64,000 nucleotides of DNA, taken from NCBI GenBank assembly GCA_030220185.1, contig JASPKZ010007297.1:1-64000 (forward strand), given 5' to 3'. The notes under the pieces were generated by a model. The model worked only from the letters and a program-made list of their open reading frames with translations. It was not told the DNA's origin and ran no database searches. The first letter of the stretch is position 1. Each line of letters begins with the position of its first letter. Both the position numbers and the translations under genes were made by a program. The stretch is from Diploptera punctata (taxonomy: Eukaryota; Arthropoda; Insecta; Blattodea; Blaberidae). This document shows, piece after piece, positions 12,599-23,215 of this stretch.

Positions 12599-13040
12599 TG
12601 AAAGTGGAGGATGATGTGGCTTCTGCTGAGAGAAACCATTTTGATTAGTGCCTTTATTTATGGGAGACTTGTGATAATTTCTTCATTATGAACTCGAGCA
12701 AGATTCTGAATCACTACATAGCTAAGCGTTGAGTTTGAGTTTTTTATTCCTTTCTTCTTATCCGATTTAGCACTTCGCTCACCCCTTACTTCACTAACAT
12801 TCAGAGGATGCAGATGATTCTCTGTACCATCTGTTAAATTTGTTATGTTTCCAAGTCTGCGTTCGTTGTACACCCTGTATTATAGCATCTCTAGTATTTT
12901 CTACCTCGTTTCCAGCTCTCAGAATGAAAAAGGTAAAAATTATCACTATGTAACAACATGGATTTCCTTTTCTGGCCATAAATATTGTTTTTGCATTGCA
13001 TTGATTTCACTTGTAAATTTTTGTCTGATTAATCAGTAGG
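12599..13040. other. No recognised feature
   Basis: No gene supported. Overlapping short frames on both strands look like chance. Confidence 0.35.
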
Positions 13041-13044
13041 ATGT

Positions 13045-13338
13045 TAATTTTAAATTTTTACCTGGTAAGTCAGTCGTCCTCAACTAAATTATTAAACTTC
13101 TTCAAATTATTCCAAGATGGACCCCTTTCGAAAACAATGTTTCAAATTCTGCATTTTAACTGGAACTGATGGTGTTGCATATGTATAACGGATTTATGTC
13201 TGCGGGTGTATTCTTGTTGAGTAGGTCTTTATTCCTTGCTTTTTTTTAGAATTTCTATGTCTTCGAGGGTGCCGATTCTGTTGTTGTTATACTCTCTGTG
13301 TAGTATTGATATAGAGTTATCGATTTTTTCAAATGATA
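13045..13338 (-). mobile_element. Penelope-like element 3' end, left arm of inverted repeat
   Basis: The minus strand encodes the same tail as the right arm (13345-13655), with HREYNNN-, KDLLN- and PADINPL-like blocks, but with frameshifts. It lies head-to-head with the right arm; their 5'-truncated ends meet near 13340. The family is assigned by similarity to 19295-19870, where GIY-YIG endonuclease signatures can be seen. Confidence 0.7.
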
Positions 13339-13344
13339 CTAGAA

Positions 13345-13655
13345 ACAGATCATCGATTTGAAAAAAAAAATCGGTAACTTTATGGCAATGCTACACAGAG
13401 AGTATAATAACAACAGGATGAGCATCATTGAAGACATAGAGATTCTAAAAGAAGCAGGGAATAAAGACCTACTCAACGAAAACATACCCGCAGACATAAA
13501 TCCGTTATACAATCCTATACAACACCATCAGTTCCAGTTAAAATGCAGAAGATGGAACATTGTTTTCAAAAAGCCTCCATATTGGAATAACTTGAAGTAG
13601 TTTAATAATTTAGTTGAAGACGACTGACTTACCAGGTAAGAATTTATAATCAACA
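13345..13655 (+). pseudogene. Penelope-like endonuclease C-terminal tail (right arm)
   Basis: Starts with codons for ILETDHRFEK, matching the conserved EHILETGHxF block of Penelope-like GIY-YIG endonucleases, then an open frame (ATG at 13358, 80 codons) with blocks HREYNNNRMSIIEDIEILKE and NPLYNPI. The ATG is internal to the original protein, so this is a truncated 3' remnant and not a gene start. A homologous third copy lies at 19295-19560 on the minus strand. Confidence 0.7.
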
Positions 13656-14340
13656 TCTTATTACATAACCTCAACGGTGTTTTTATATGAAATTCAAAAG
13701 TGTTGATTGATTAATCAGTATTATAGTAACGAAACACATTATCATACAGATATTATATATGTTGAACAATGTTTTGTGATAGGCCTATACCTTTTTGTAT
13801 GATGGAGCTTTTTGTACAAGGGCTTTATAACATAGTTGACCGTTTAACTGTATGGCCAAATTGTATGTAGGACTTCAAATGCAGGACTGTTAAGTTTGTG
13901 GGCATTTTTTAATGGATCATTTGTATATCATAACATGTTGTGATGGACCTTATAATCTAGAAGGAACATATTAGCTGAGGTCTGCGGGTTTATAAACATC
14001 CAAGATCGATAATGCCAGTAAGATAGTTATATCGGAATATATACTTTTTATGTTTGTGCTTATTAGAATTTTAGGTTGTTAAACAATTGAGTCAAGGATT
14101 AGATTAAAGCTGGATCCAGTGTTATTTATAGCATTTAGATTTGTAGTGAGGTCTGGCGGAATTTGTGGCTTTGGCCATTCATTACAGACCTCAAAAGAGA
14201 ATCCAAGTAATGCAGATACACGTACATTTCAACACCACAGTAATTACAAATGCTACGTGAAGCCAATCCGGATTCAGAAAACCAGGTGCGGCATTGATTA
14301 GCAATCCCAGTGTTTCACTTAAAGATGATAGTCAACTACG
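13656..14340. other. No recognised feature apart from one TAGGCCTA
   Basis: AT-rich with no supported gene; TAGGCCTA lies at 13780-13787. Confidence 0.4.
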
Positions 14341-14344
14341 TGTA

Positions 14345-14626
14345 AGTTTTGATTACTCAAATCATGAAAAGAATGCAGTATTTTTACATAGATGAAGAAA
14401 ACACTGCATGCAGAGTACACAAATCAACGAAACATTGCATTCTAATGACCAGAAGAAGAGAACATTGAATTATTTGTTCAAAGATCAATAAAATATTGCA
14501 TTCGGTCTATACAACAAAAATTCATTATTTATACAGTTAGGCCTATAACGAAAACACTTAGTTTCAATTATTCTATTCAAGGAATATTTACAATCTGATT
14601 ATCGACATCAAGAAAATTTAATTATG
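14345..14626 (+). repeat. Degenerate 31-bp minisatellite, first block
   Basis: Successive units such as GATGAAGAAAACACTGCATG... (14391) and AATCAACGAAACATTGCATT... are about 31 bp apart, consensus near GATCAAGAAAACATTGCATT followed by TTGATTACACA. The array is continued at 15146-15560 and 17430-17515 and is split by LINE-A, LINE-C, a DNA element and simple repeats. Confidence 0.7.
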
Positions 14627-15148
14627 TACACCCAACTCCTTTCAAAAAACGTTAAACTGAAAATATATAAAACTATTATTCTACCAGTTATATTATATGG
14701 GTGCGAAACATGGACTCTTACTTTAAGGGAGGAAAGGAGATTACGAGTATTTGAGAATAAAGTTCTTAGGAAAATTTTTGGACCAAAGAGAGATGAACAG
14801 ACAGGTGAATGGAGAAGACTACATAACAATGAACTACATCGTCTCTATAGGAAGCCAGATATAATAAGAACAGTTAAGTCTCGTAGACTGCGATGGGCAG
14901 GACATGTTGCACGAATGGGGAATGAAAGACGTGAATGGAAGCTTCTTGTAGGAAATCCAGAGGGAAAACGCCCAGTTGGTAGACCAAGAATGAGGTGGGA
15001 GAACAACATTAACTATGATTTGAGGGAAGTAGATTATACCGGGAATGATTGGAAAGCATTAGCTCAGGATAGGGATGTATGGAGAGCTTATATCCGCGCG
15101 GTCATGAACCTACGGGTTCGATAGTGCCAGTGAGTAAGTAAGTAAGTA
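14627..15148 (+). pseudogene. LINE-A C-terminal domain and 3' end, best-preserved copy
   Basis: An open frame of 166 codons (14624-15124) covers the C-terminus after the reverse transcriptase. It shows LYGCETW (about residue 24), RLRWAGHVARMG (about 87), GRPRMRWENNINYDLRE (about 119), AQDRDVWRAY (about 146) and the end MNLRVR. In full LINEs this follows the RT domain, which is missing here, so the copy is 5'-truncated and the ATG is not a natural start. The 3' end is followed by GTGAGTAAGTAAGTAAGTA, the tetranucleotide tail of this family. It was inserted into the 31-bp minisatellite. Confidence 0.9.
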
Positions 15149-15358
15149 CATAAAGATCAAGAAAATACGTATTTGGATTGTACAGATCAAGAACACATTG
15201 TAATGTGATTAATGATATTAGAAGAATTGTATTATTCTTAAAGGGATAAAGAAAACACTGAATTTTGATTATCTGGGTCGAGAAAACACTGCATTATGAA
15301 TACATATATCGAGAAAATTTACTTTCTTCTTTCACGAATAAAAAAACATTGCAATTTT

Positions 15359-15362
<4 letters not shown>

Positions 15363-15413
<51 letters not shown>
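15363..15413. repeat. (TA)n microsatellite
   Basis: About 25 TA units inside the minisatellite region. Confidence 0.98.
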
Positions 15414-15417
<4 letters not shown>

Positions 15418-15518
15418 AATAATTACATTCTGATTAGAGTGAGGAATAAAATATAACGTTCTTCTTACAAAGATCAAGAAAAGTTCGCATTAAGATTACA
15501 CAAATTCAGAAAACGTTG

Positions 15519-15526
15519 TAGGCCTA
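15519..15526. other. TAGGCCTA site inside a 31-bp repeat unit
   Basis: The unit reads ACGTTGTAGGCCTATTCAG where the family consensus reads ACATTGCATTTTG. Without GGCCTA the unit returns to 31 bp and to the consensus phase. One of five filled/empty comparisons in the window. Confidence 0.7.
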
Positions 15527-15837
15527 TTCAGATTAAACAGATCGAGTGAGTATTTAATTTAGCGCCCTTTAACAGCTTAGGTAATTAATGATGCAATTCA
15601 GATATGGGTTTGAAAGGGCCGATGTATTAACTCAGAGGTCTCTTTTTTTCAGGCTGCAGTTCTTTTAAGTGTCGTAAACCTACGACATGGAATCCACTAC
15701 TTTAATTTCCTTCCGGCGGAATCTGTGCTCAGGATTTTTAAGCCCTGAATTATCCATCAACCCTAGCGGGCTCTGAATATCTGATACTCGGAATCCGAGC
15801 TCATCGGATCGGATAACACAGGTCGAGTAAATATTGA

Positions 15838-16125
15838 TTTCTCCTTACATAAATCAAAAAAACCTCTCATTCTTATTATTATTCTTATTCTTCGTACATG
15901 CCCATGGCAATTTAATTGCTTATATCTTATATAATCTAGTACTATATATTGTGTATTCATTTTTTTTTCATATGACTATATATTTTTTTTTTTTTTTTTT
16001 TTTTTTTCAATTTTGAACATCTTGCTGCTCTCTTCAAGAAATCCATTTCTATAGACGTAAGTTTTTGTACAATTTCCATGCTTCGGCTCCAGATGTGACA
16101 GTACTTCTCACTATTGAACTATTTA
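15838..16125 (-). mobile_element. LINE-C fragment with poly(A) expansion
   Basis: The minus strand encodes, in shifted frames, EMDFLKRAAR, then TQYIVLDYIRYKQL and HGHVRR, the same blocks as LINE-C at 43985-44440 (EMDFIRRAAR, VLDYIKTQQLRWYGHVQR). Between them lies a run of T on the plus strand (about 15986-16007), which expands the lysine-rich stretch that follows the RAAR block. Confidence 0.7.
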
Positions 16126-16180
16126 TTTTCCTGGTTATATATAGGCCTATGATTTATTGAGAAGAAAGTATAATTTATCG

Positions 16181-16916
16181 TAAGTAATGCCACGAGTGAT
16201 TTACAAATTATCGATAAATTCACTACTCACGAAGTGAGGAGTGAATTTATCTAGAAAATTTGAAAATCAAGAGTGGCATTTGTTAGGACTATTTAACGAA
16301 TAAAATTAAGATGTTTACTCACAAATCATTATTTAACTAGGCCTATAGTTTTTTTTAAAATATTTATACATTTAATGTAAGCGGCGATGTTTGAAAACAA
16401 ATGAGAAACGATTGGTACGCTTTATTTGCTTCTTTTGTTCATCACTGCAACCTGATCATATTATTTGTTGCCAAAGGATCGCAATATTGTAGTGGAGAAA
16501 TTTACAACCAACATTATAGGTATTAATTAATTTCTGATGTCCTATGATGTAAATATGTCAATTATATTTTTCTGCAACGTTATTTCCTGGAAAATAATTC
16601 GTTTAAGAAAGTGCAAACAGTGGTTCTTTTTTTTTTGCGATATAATCAATTGCTACAAATGTTTTTATTATTATCTTCCGCAAGCGCTAAATGCCGACAT
16701 TCGTGCACTGTATATTCAATCTGGTAGCCGTATTTCTTGGAGAGTCAGTCACTGCAAAATAATGCTATGGCCTATTCAGAATGTTAAAAATGTTTCTTTA
16801 ATATGATAAACTTGTTCGATAAATTCGAGGTGAAACACGACTGTGATTGGTTGTAATTAAAAAATCATTGAAATGTGATTGGTCATTGAATCCCATTTGG
16901 GGAATGAGTTAAATAG
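16181..16916. mobile_element. Non-autonomous DNA element (MITE-like), long copy
   Basis: Homologous over both ends with 27657-28094; this copy has about 300 extra internal bases (roughly 16490-16795). The first ~95 bp form an imperfect palindrome starting AATGCCACGAGTGATTT and closing with AAGAGTGGCATT around a GAAG loop. GGACTATTTAAC near 16289 is inverted at the 3' end as GTTAAATAG. Candidate 3-bp target duplication is TCG/TCT (one mismatch). No transposase is encoded. Confidence 0.7.
16338..16345. other. TAGGCCTA site, empty in the sister element
   Basis: This copy reads TTTAACTAGGCCTATAGTT; the sister copy reads TTTAACTATAGTT at 27808-27820. The difference is exactly GGCCTA at one TA. 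Confidence 0.9.
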
Positions 16917-17217
16917 TCTATTTAATCAATTCTTGGGTAACATGAACATTATTACAATTTTCAGACAGCACAAAGAATGTATAATTTCTTAAATACAACT
17001 AAATTCATTACTATTACTTCGTTGTAATTAGGAAAATATTGTTGTATCATCATCTGATTGCGTAAGGCCATTTAGTTAAAAACTGAGAGTGTAGCTACAC
17101 TGAGAAATTCCCTTTTGATTGAAGATATAATTGACTTGAAGTTAATCAAATTAATTAGACCATCTCTATTCCATGTGCGAAGTAAGAGATCATAAAATAA
17201 TTAAAATACAGTATCTT
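16917..17217. other. No recognised feature
   Basis: AT-rich, no gene or repeat recognised. Confidence 0.4.
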
Positions 17218-17325
17218 CAACTCATGTCCAACTCAGGGTCCGGTCGAGGGATGAAAATATGATGATATGAAGCCCCTATATTTTATAGAGGTAGCCTATG
17301 TGAACGTCAAGAGTGCCGGCCGTCA
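17218..17325 (-). mobile_element. SINE-4 3' fragment
   Basis: CCAACTCAGGGTCCGGTCGA, GATGAAGCCCCTA-like and GAGTGCCGGCCGTCAG match the 3' part of SINE-4 at 36988-37070. The tRNA head is absent. Confidence 0.65.
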
Positions 17326-17424
17326 GCGATAAAAACGTTTATGCTGTCATAAAAAATGAAAAACAACCCTTTTGAAATATGTTTAAAAGGTACTCTTCTT
17401 GTCCAATCAAAGAGCTTAGAACTG

Positions 17425-17515
17425 TGTTACAGAGAACAAGAAAAAACTGCACTTTGATTACAGATCAAAATTTGTATTTTGATTATGCAGATCAAGAAAA
17501 CGCCATGTTTTGATT
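17425..17515 (+). repeat. Degenerate 31-bp minisatellite, third block
   Basis: GAACAAGAAAAAACTGCACT, then ...GATTATGCAGATCAAGAAAA repeat the motif of the blocks at 14.3-15.6 kb, so the original array once continued across what is now about 1.9 kb of other sequence. Confidence 0.6.
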
Positions 17516-17537
17516 TTATTTCTTTATTGAATATCTG

Positions 17538-17867
17538 TCCACCGCTGTGGTCTCGAGGTAGCGTGCTGCTTTGTCACGGGCCCGGGTTCGATTCCCGGTC
17601 GGGGCAGTTTTTCTGGGTGAGGTTTTTATCGGGGTTTTTCCTCACCTGTAAGACAAATGTCAGGAAAACTTTAAGCCCCAAACGGTCCCCGAAATCATAT
17701 GACCATCATCATCATCATCCTTATCATTATCATCATCATCCTTCACCGGTGTGGAAAGCAACGGGAAGCTACCACAGCTACAATTCCCTAGTAAAGCTAC
17801 AAGCATAGCATGAAAATGCTATTATTGCAGTGAAGGACCTGCCCTCGGCCAGAATTACTATGGACGG
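17538..17867 (+). mobile_element. SINE-1, full length, with perfect TSD
   Basis: tRNA-like head with GTGGTCTCGAGGTAGCG (A-box region) and GGGTTCGATTCCCGGTC (B box), then GCAGTTTTTCTGGGTGAGG, TTTTTCCTCACCTGTAAGAC, a CATCATCC-rich stretch, ACCGGTGTGGAAAGCAACGG and the end TTACTATGGACGG. Flanked by the 12-bp direct repeat ATTGAATATCTG at 17526-17537 and 17868-17879. Frames through this SINE are not host genes. Confidence 0.93.
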
Positions 17868-17879
17868 ATTGAATATCTG

Positions 17880-18637
17880 GGTATTATCCTTCACGTGCTA
17901 TCTAAAGAGATTCTACAAAAACAATTGCGGTCATTATATTTAATGCAGGTGGCAACCGAATTGATTTTCTAAACACTGAATTCAACAAAATATAAGACCA
18001 TTATAAGTAGAAAATTAAGTGAAGTGGGACAAATTAAATTTTGCAGTTCAATAAACAAAGCTAGGTTGTTGAATTCTGAGTAGGGGTTAATATAATTGAG
18101 ACTGTTCTAAGGAAGATGAAGTGTTTTTGTTTGAGGCCAGTAAGTACGACATCTCAGATTATGTAAAATATGTAAAGAGTTTCTCCTTAGAAATACAAGT
18201 TGGACCCCAAGGAAACTTAGGTAACGGCTTTTGTGGGAAATCTCTTCCCTTTGTAGTCTTTTGTTTCATCATTAAGTGTATAAGCACTCTGTTAGGTAAA
18301 ATGAAAGTTGTAATCTGCGAATGAAGTCTTCATGATAGTCCAACATTTTGTATCCTGATCTACAATAGCGCTTGTCTTCTACAGTCTGTTCTAATATATC
18401 ATAGCCCACTTGAGAAATACTTATTTACGGTACAATGATATTGCAAAAGAGTTTTATAGATGAATTGAGTGTAGTTGATCCTGAAGCCCACCCAATCTAT
18501 TATTAAATTAATATATTATTGGGATAGAATCAGTCGGAGCGTAGTACCAGCCACCATAATTCCTTGCCTTGGCTAACAATCGTGGATCTTAGCGCCCAGT
18601 ACTCATGGGCATTCATAAATTGTTAAAAAATAGAGAG

Positions 18638-18640
<3 letters not shown>
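17880..18640. other. No recognised feature
   Basis: Nothing supportable; the 67-codon frame at 18121-18324 shows no known motif. Confidence 0.4.

Positions 18641-18641
<1 letters not shown>

Positions 18642-18715
<74 letters not shown>
18642..18715. repeat. (GA)n microsatellite
   Basis: About 37 GA units. Confidence 0.98.
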
Positions 18716-18717
<2 letters not shown>

Positions 18718-19290
18718 GCGGCCATGCACTAGAGCATCCATGTCATAGTTCAGAGCTCCAAGTTCTGTGCGGAGCGTGGTACTAACTCTGGAGCATGTAT
18801 TTGTATCCCTTCCTATTTCTCCGGCGGGACCTGTACCAAAGCCTACCATTGTCACGTACGCTTATAACAGGAGGAATCGAAATATAAAACAACGCATAAA
18901 CAGGAGTGAAGCATTTTTTAATGAATATTATTAACTGGTTTACAATGTTAAATAATACCTCAAAAGATTTTAATCTGTAATATTTAATATTTGCTTAAAC
19001 AAAACATTCAGAACCAACAGGTCTGTACGTACAAAAAAAAAAGGCAAAACGTTTACCATGTTCATGTATAGGCTATCTATACCATGTTAACAAACATGAT
19101 TTAATATTTCTTGGTACAGGAAAAAAAAAAAGCGGGCAATTTATTGCTCCTACCGTAGGAAAATACGTCGCCTAATTTCAAGGTTCTACTTCCTGGGCAT
19201 TCGTACTTGACACTAGACATTTTTTTGACTGATTTAATATTAAAACTATAAAATTAGTAGGCCTACCTGATAAACCAACTGACCCCAACT
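18716..19290. other. No recognised feature apart from one TAGGCCTA
   Basis: No gene supported. TAGGCCTA lies at 19258-19265. Confidence 0.4.
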
Positions 19291-19294
19291 AAAA

Positions 19295-19870
19295 TAAAGT
19301 TCTGTTTGAAAACTTCAAGTAGTTAAAATTATAAAGTCCTTTCAAAACCATGTTTCATCTTCTGCATTTCAACTGATACTAATATTGTTATATAAGTTTT
19401 TACAGCGGGTTCAGGTCTGCGGGCGTGTTCTTGTTGAGCAAGTCTGTGTTCTCAGCTTCTTTTAAAACTCTTATGTCTTCTAGGATGCTAATCTTATTGT
19501 TGTTATTCTCTCTGTGTAATATTACATAGTATTATTATTTTGACGAACTGATAACCCGTTTCTAGTATATGTTCGACAAAACTTGATTTTTCTTCGTTAT
19601 TATTTTTTTTAATGTTCGGTGTATCTTGTGTTAAAATTTCTTGTTGTTCTACCAAATAAAACTTGTCGTAATTGTTGTTAAGTTTATAAACGCCTTTATT
19701 TTAGTATTTATTTGTTATTTCAATTTTGTTTGTTACGATGTTGTTGAGTTTATTATTAGTTTTAAAGGCGATTTTTATGTTTTTGTCTAATTCAACCGTT
19801 TCAAAATTGTGAGAGATATTCTGTGCCAAACAAATACGAAGACTTGATATTCGCAAGGCCTCCATGTTGG
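19295..19870 (-). pseudogene. Penelope-like GIY-YIG endonuclease remnant
   Basis: Minus-strand translation, with frameshifts and stops, gives in order KIAFKTNNKLNNIV, NKGVYKLNNNYDKFY, SSFVEHILETGYQF, HRENNNKISILEDIRVLKE and NTPADLNPL. The pattern of a YK-leading block, then EHxLETGxxF, then a long tail is that of the GIY-YIG endonuclease at the C-terminus of Penelope-like retroelements. The central part with the catalytic Arg is eroded. Its tail matches both arms at 13045-13655. Confidence 0.75.
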
Positions 19871-20938
19871 ACGTAGCCATACTTTGACGAGTGAAACTGA
19901 ACCAAATTATCAGGTAGCGTTACTTGCTCCTGGAGCATATCGGAGTGAAACGTTTCATGGAACTCGTGTTTTACATCGCTGCACTAGAGTGTTAGTTAGC
20001 GGTGAGCGGTCGTGATATTGGTTCTCCTTGAAAAGGTAGAACCCCGGGTTGATGTGTACATTAGCCTCGGTGTTTAGGTTCTTAATTTTGAATTCAAGTT
20101 TGATTGTGGGAAATGGTAGTATTGTTATTTGTGCTCATAATCTGTCAAGTATTGGAGGCCTATGTTTTGCAAGTTAATTTTTGTTATGGCGTTGTATTTT
20201 ATTTATTTATTTTACTTTTTGTTATACTTACTTTGATTCTTAGCTTGTTGTAATTTTTGCTTTATTATATTTATTGTTGTATTTGTTATTTTTCGAAATT
20301 AAATCTTCGAAATTCTCCTTTCCGCCGTCGGCCAAATTCAGAAAATTAGTAGCGAATTAAATGGGCTTAGTATTGTTAAAGAAGTAACTTTATCTTCTTT
20401 AATATAAAGGCCGGATTTATGGCAAAATATCTTTTTTATTGGTAACTGTAAAAAAAATATTTAAATTTACATACATATTATTCTTGATCTATGAAACATT
20501 ATGAAGAATACAAGAATCCCGAAATCCCATGAAGACCTTGCACATAATACAATTCAAAAAGGAAGATTTCAAGAATATGGGATGGTTTTAGTTGCATTAT
20601 TGTTTCCATTTTTTTGTACCTTGCTACTTAAGTTTTACTTTTATGCCTTTTGTAATTATTTTATTTAATATTTTGAACTTTTCTGTTTTGGTATTAGTGA
20701 CAATTTAACCTTTTCGTAAATATATTTCTGCTTCAAAAACATAAATAAAAAATTAATTGAAATAATTTCCTTCGATTAATGACGTCATAAATAAAATAAA
20801 GAATACATCCATTTCATAGTAATTCTTCAGAAAATCGAGAACATGAATATTATTTTGACATCTGTTGGGCCTGTACAAAATTAGCATAGCTGCTATGATA
20901 TCCCATATAAATGTTATACGTACTGTAATTATTATATT
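19871..20938. other. No recognised feature
   Basis: AT-rich, with no gene, SINE or LINE recognised. A short perfect palindrome TGAAACGTTTCA lies near 19947. Confidence 0.4.
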
Positions 20939-21297
20939 CCATCCATCCATCCATAGTAATTCTGCCCGAAGGCAGGTCCTTCACTGCAATCATAGCATTT
21001 TCATGCTATGCTTGCAGCTTTACTAGGGAATTGTGTAGGTGTGGTAGCTTCCCGTTACTTTCCACACCGGTGAAGGATGATGATGATGATGATAATGGTA
21101 AGGATGATAATGATAAGGATGATGGCCATATGATTTCGGGGACCGTTTGGGCCTTAAAGTTTTCCTGACATTTGTCTTACAGGTGAGGAAAAACCCCGAT
21201 AAAAACCTCACCCAGAAAAACTGCCCCGACCGGGGATCGACCCCGGGCCCGCTGCGTGACAAGGCAGCACGCTACCTCGAGACCACAGCGGTGGACT
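20939..21297 (-). mobile_element. SINE-1, full length, with perfect TSD
   Basis: Minus-strand copy with B box GGGGTCGATCCCCGGTC and the standard body and tail. The 11-bp repeat ATTATTATATT flanks it at 20928-20938 and 21298-21308. The tail end carries several CCAT repeats. The 62- and 79-codon minus frames here are translations of the SINE. Confidence 0.93.
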
Positions 21298-21417
21298 ATT
21301 ATTATATTATTACAATTTATTAAACCAAGTAGCCCTTCTTTCGTCACATAATATTTACTAAGCAATAAATTGGCATTTAATTACACATTGCAATATAAAT
21401 GTGGGAACAGAATCGAA

Positions 21418-21640
21418 GAAAAGTTAGGAAAGAGTCCGTCAGAGAAGAACTGCGTAAACTAAGCGAATTTAAGGTCTCATTTTGCTGGTTTACAAATATA
21501 TTTATTTTGTTAAATTGGAAAAACTGAATTTCTGATGCCATCTTATATAAAAGTGTTGAGTACATGAAAATAAATCATGCATAACCGAAGTTATAACCTA
21601 TTTGCATATTGTTGTATAATTTGGCATCAATGTAATGATG
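21418..21640 (+). repeat. Unclassified interspersed repeat R5
   Basis: AGTCCGTCAGAGAAGAACTG and ATGCATAACCGAAGTTATAA are matched in inverse orientation by 58630-58865 (AGTTCCTGCCTGACGGACTT; TAACTTTCGGTTATGCAT). Only these two copies can be compared; there is no coding potential. Confidence 0.6.
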
Positions 21641-21764
21641 TCTACCTACTCATTTCTCAGTTGTGTATAAAATATGTTAGATAAATTAAACTAATGTATC
21701 TTACAGGATACATTGCCAATTTAAGTGTTAATTAAACTTATGATATACGTTGCGATGACGGCTG

Positions 21765-22055
21765 CTAGAGTCAATTTTTAATTTCATGTTTCAGGGAAAC
21801 CTCCACTTCTAATGGTCGGATTTTATTGATTATATTTTTATAGTAACTTCCTCCGGTTATTTTAATAGAATGGGCTATGCTATGTTTTGTTGTGAAACAT
21901 CGAAACATTACAATCGCTGGATTTTTAATTTTCGTTTCTGGTAAACTCCTAAATCTAACCATCTGATTTTGCTGGTTAACGAACTCAACTATTTTTTTTT
22001 TAAATTTACTTCTACGTGCCAAATTTGGTTTCGATAAAAAAAATTGCGACTGCTG
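21765..22055 (+). repeat. Repeat R6 fragment
   Basis: Contains two degenerate units of the type AATTTTCGTTTCnGGTAAACTCC, also present at 60200-60500. At 60144 the same sequence follows a GTAATGCCCAGCGTGCGCTGCTACGCC head, linking it to the long repeats at 55755 and 62175. Confidence 0.55.
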
Positions 22056-22063
22056 GAGCATTA

Positions 22064-22131
22064 ACGACACACACATGCACGCACACGCATACGCACACGC
22101 AAACACACACACACACACATATATATATATA
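22064..22131. repeat. Compound (CA)n(TA)n microsatellite
   Basis: CACA-rich then TATA tract directly 5' of SINE-1. A (TA)n also follows the SINE (22487-22508), so a TA tract was probably the insertion target. Confidence 0.9.
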
Positions 22132-22486
22132 CGTCCACCGCTGTGGTCTCGAGGTAGCGTGCTGCTTTGTCACGCATCGGGCCCGGGTTCGATCCCCGGT
22201 CGGGGCAGTTTTTCTGGGTGAGGGTTTTATCGGGGTTTTTCCTCACCTATAAGACAAATGTCAGGAAAACATTAAGGCCCAAACGGTCCCCGAAATCATA
22301 TGGCCATCATCTTCATCATCATCCTTATCATTATCATTATCATCATCATCCTCATCCTTCACCGGTGTGGAAAGCAACGGGAAGCTACCACACCTACAAT
22401 TCCCTAGTAAAGCTGCAAGCATAGAATGAAAATGCTATGATTCCAGTGAAGGACCTGCCTTCGGGCAGAATTACTATGGATGGATG
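22132..22486 (+). mobile_element. SINE-1, full length, inserted in a TA tract
   Basis: Complete head (GTGGTCTCGAGGTAGCG, GGGTTCGATCCCCGGTC), body and TGGATGGATG end. Both flanks are (TA)n, so the TSD cannot be delimited exactly. Confidence 0.9.
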
Positions 22487-22508
22487 TATATATATATATA
22501 TATATATA

Positions 22509-23183
22509 CTGCGCCGAGATTGTTGGCCGAGGGCGAATCTTCCAGTTGCATTCTTTCTACATGTTATTTCCACTGAATCTTGTTGTTAAATATATTTTCT
22601 TTTATGGAGTAAATCTGTAGTTCTTCACGGATATCCTCGTTTCTTATCTAGCTATTCTAGTGCATCCTTTTACTCTTCTTAAGAATTTCATCTCTGCTGC
22701 TTGGATTTTACTTTCTTATTTGGTAGTGATAATCCAAGATTCGCTCCCATACAAAAGGAGAGGACGGCCATTGTTTTATAAAATGTTTATGTTGTTTTTT
22801 TATTTTTCAATATTCTATTTATTGTGCAACAAATAGCTTGAAACTGACGAGTTTTATATTCAATATCTTTATCATACCCATATCTGATATCACATCCTAA
22901 ATATTTAAAGTCGGATACTTGCTCAATAATTTCGTCTCTAATTATTATTTTTGCACGCAGAGTGTTTCTTCCACAAAATGCCATTACTTTTGTTTTACTT
23001 ACTGAAATTTTAAAATTATATTCGCTACATATTGTATTTAGTTTATAAACAGCCAATTGTAACAGAACTTCATCATGGTGCAGTAAGACTAAATCATCGG
23101 CGAAAATTAAGTTATTAATACTTGTGTTATTGTTCAATCTAAGGCCTTTGTCTGTTATAATTTTCCATTGTTTCATAATGTTC

Positions 23184-23215
<32 letters not shown>

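Larger units (their letters stand above)
15146..15560 (+). repeat. Degenerate 31-bp minisatellite, second block
   Basis: Units at 15146 (GATCAAGAAAATACGTATTT), 15186 (GATCAAGAACACATTGTAAT), 15246 (GATAAAGAAAACACTGAATT), 15277 and 15473 repeat at about 31 bp. The unit starting near 15502 is exactly 31 bp long only if GGCCTA within TAGGCCTA (15519-15526) is removed. Confidence 0.7.

Noticed and set aside
17538..17620. Functional tRNA genes at the SINE heads
   Set aside because: A and B boxes are present, but each is followed by a SINE body and flanked by TSDs; no free-standing cloverleaf with an acceptor stem was seen.
19940..19960. TGAAACGTTTCA near a Penelope fragment as another hammerhead
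   Set aside because: Only a short palindrome; no CUGANGA core or stem II nearby.
21023..21262. Protein-like frames such as those with CPDRGSNPGPLRDKAARYL or FLTCKTNVRKTLRPKRSPKS
   Set aside because: They recur wherever SINE-1 lies and are translations of its tRNA head and body, not proteins.
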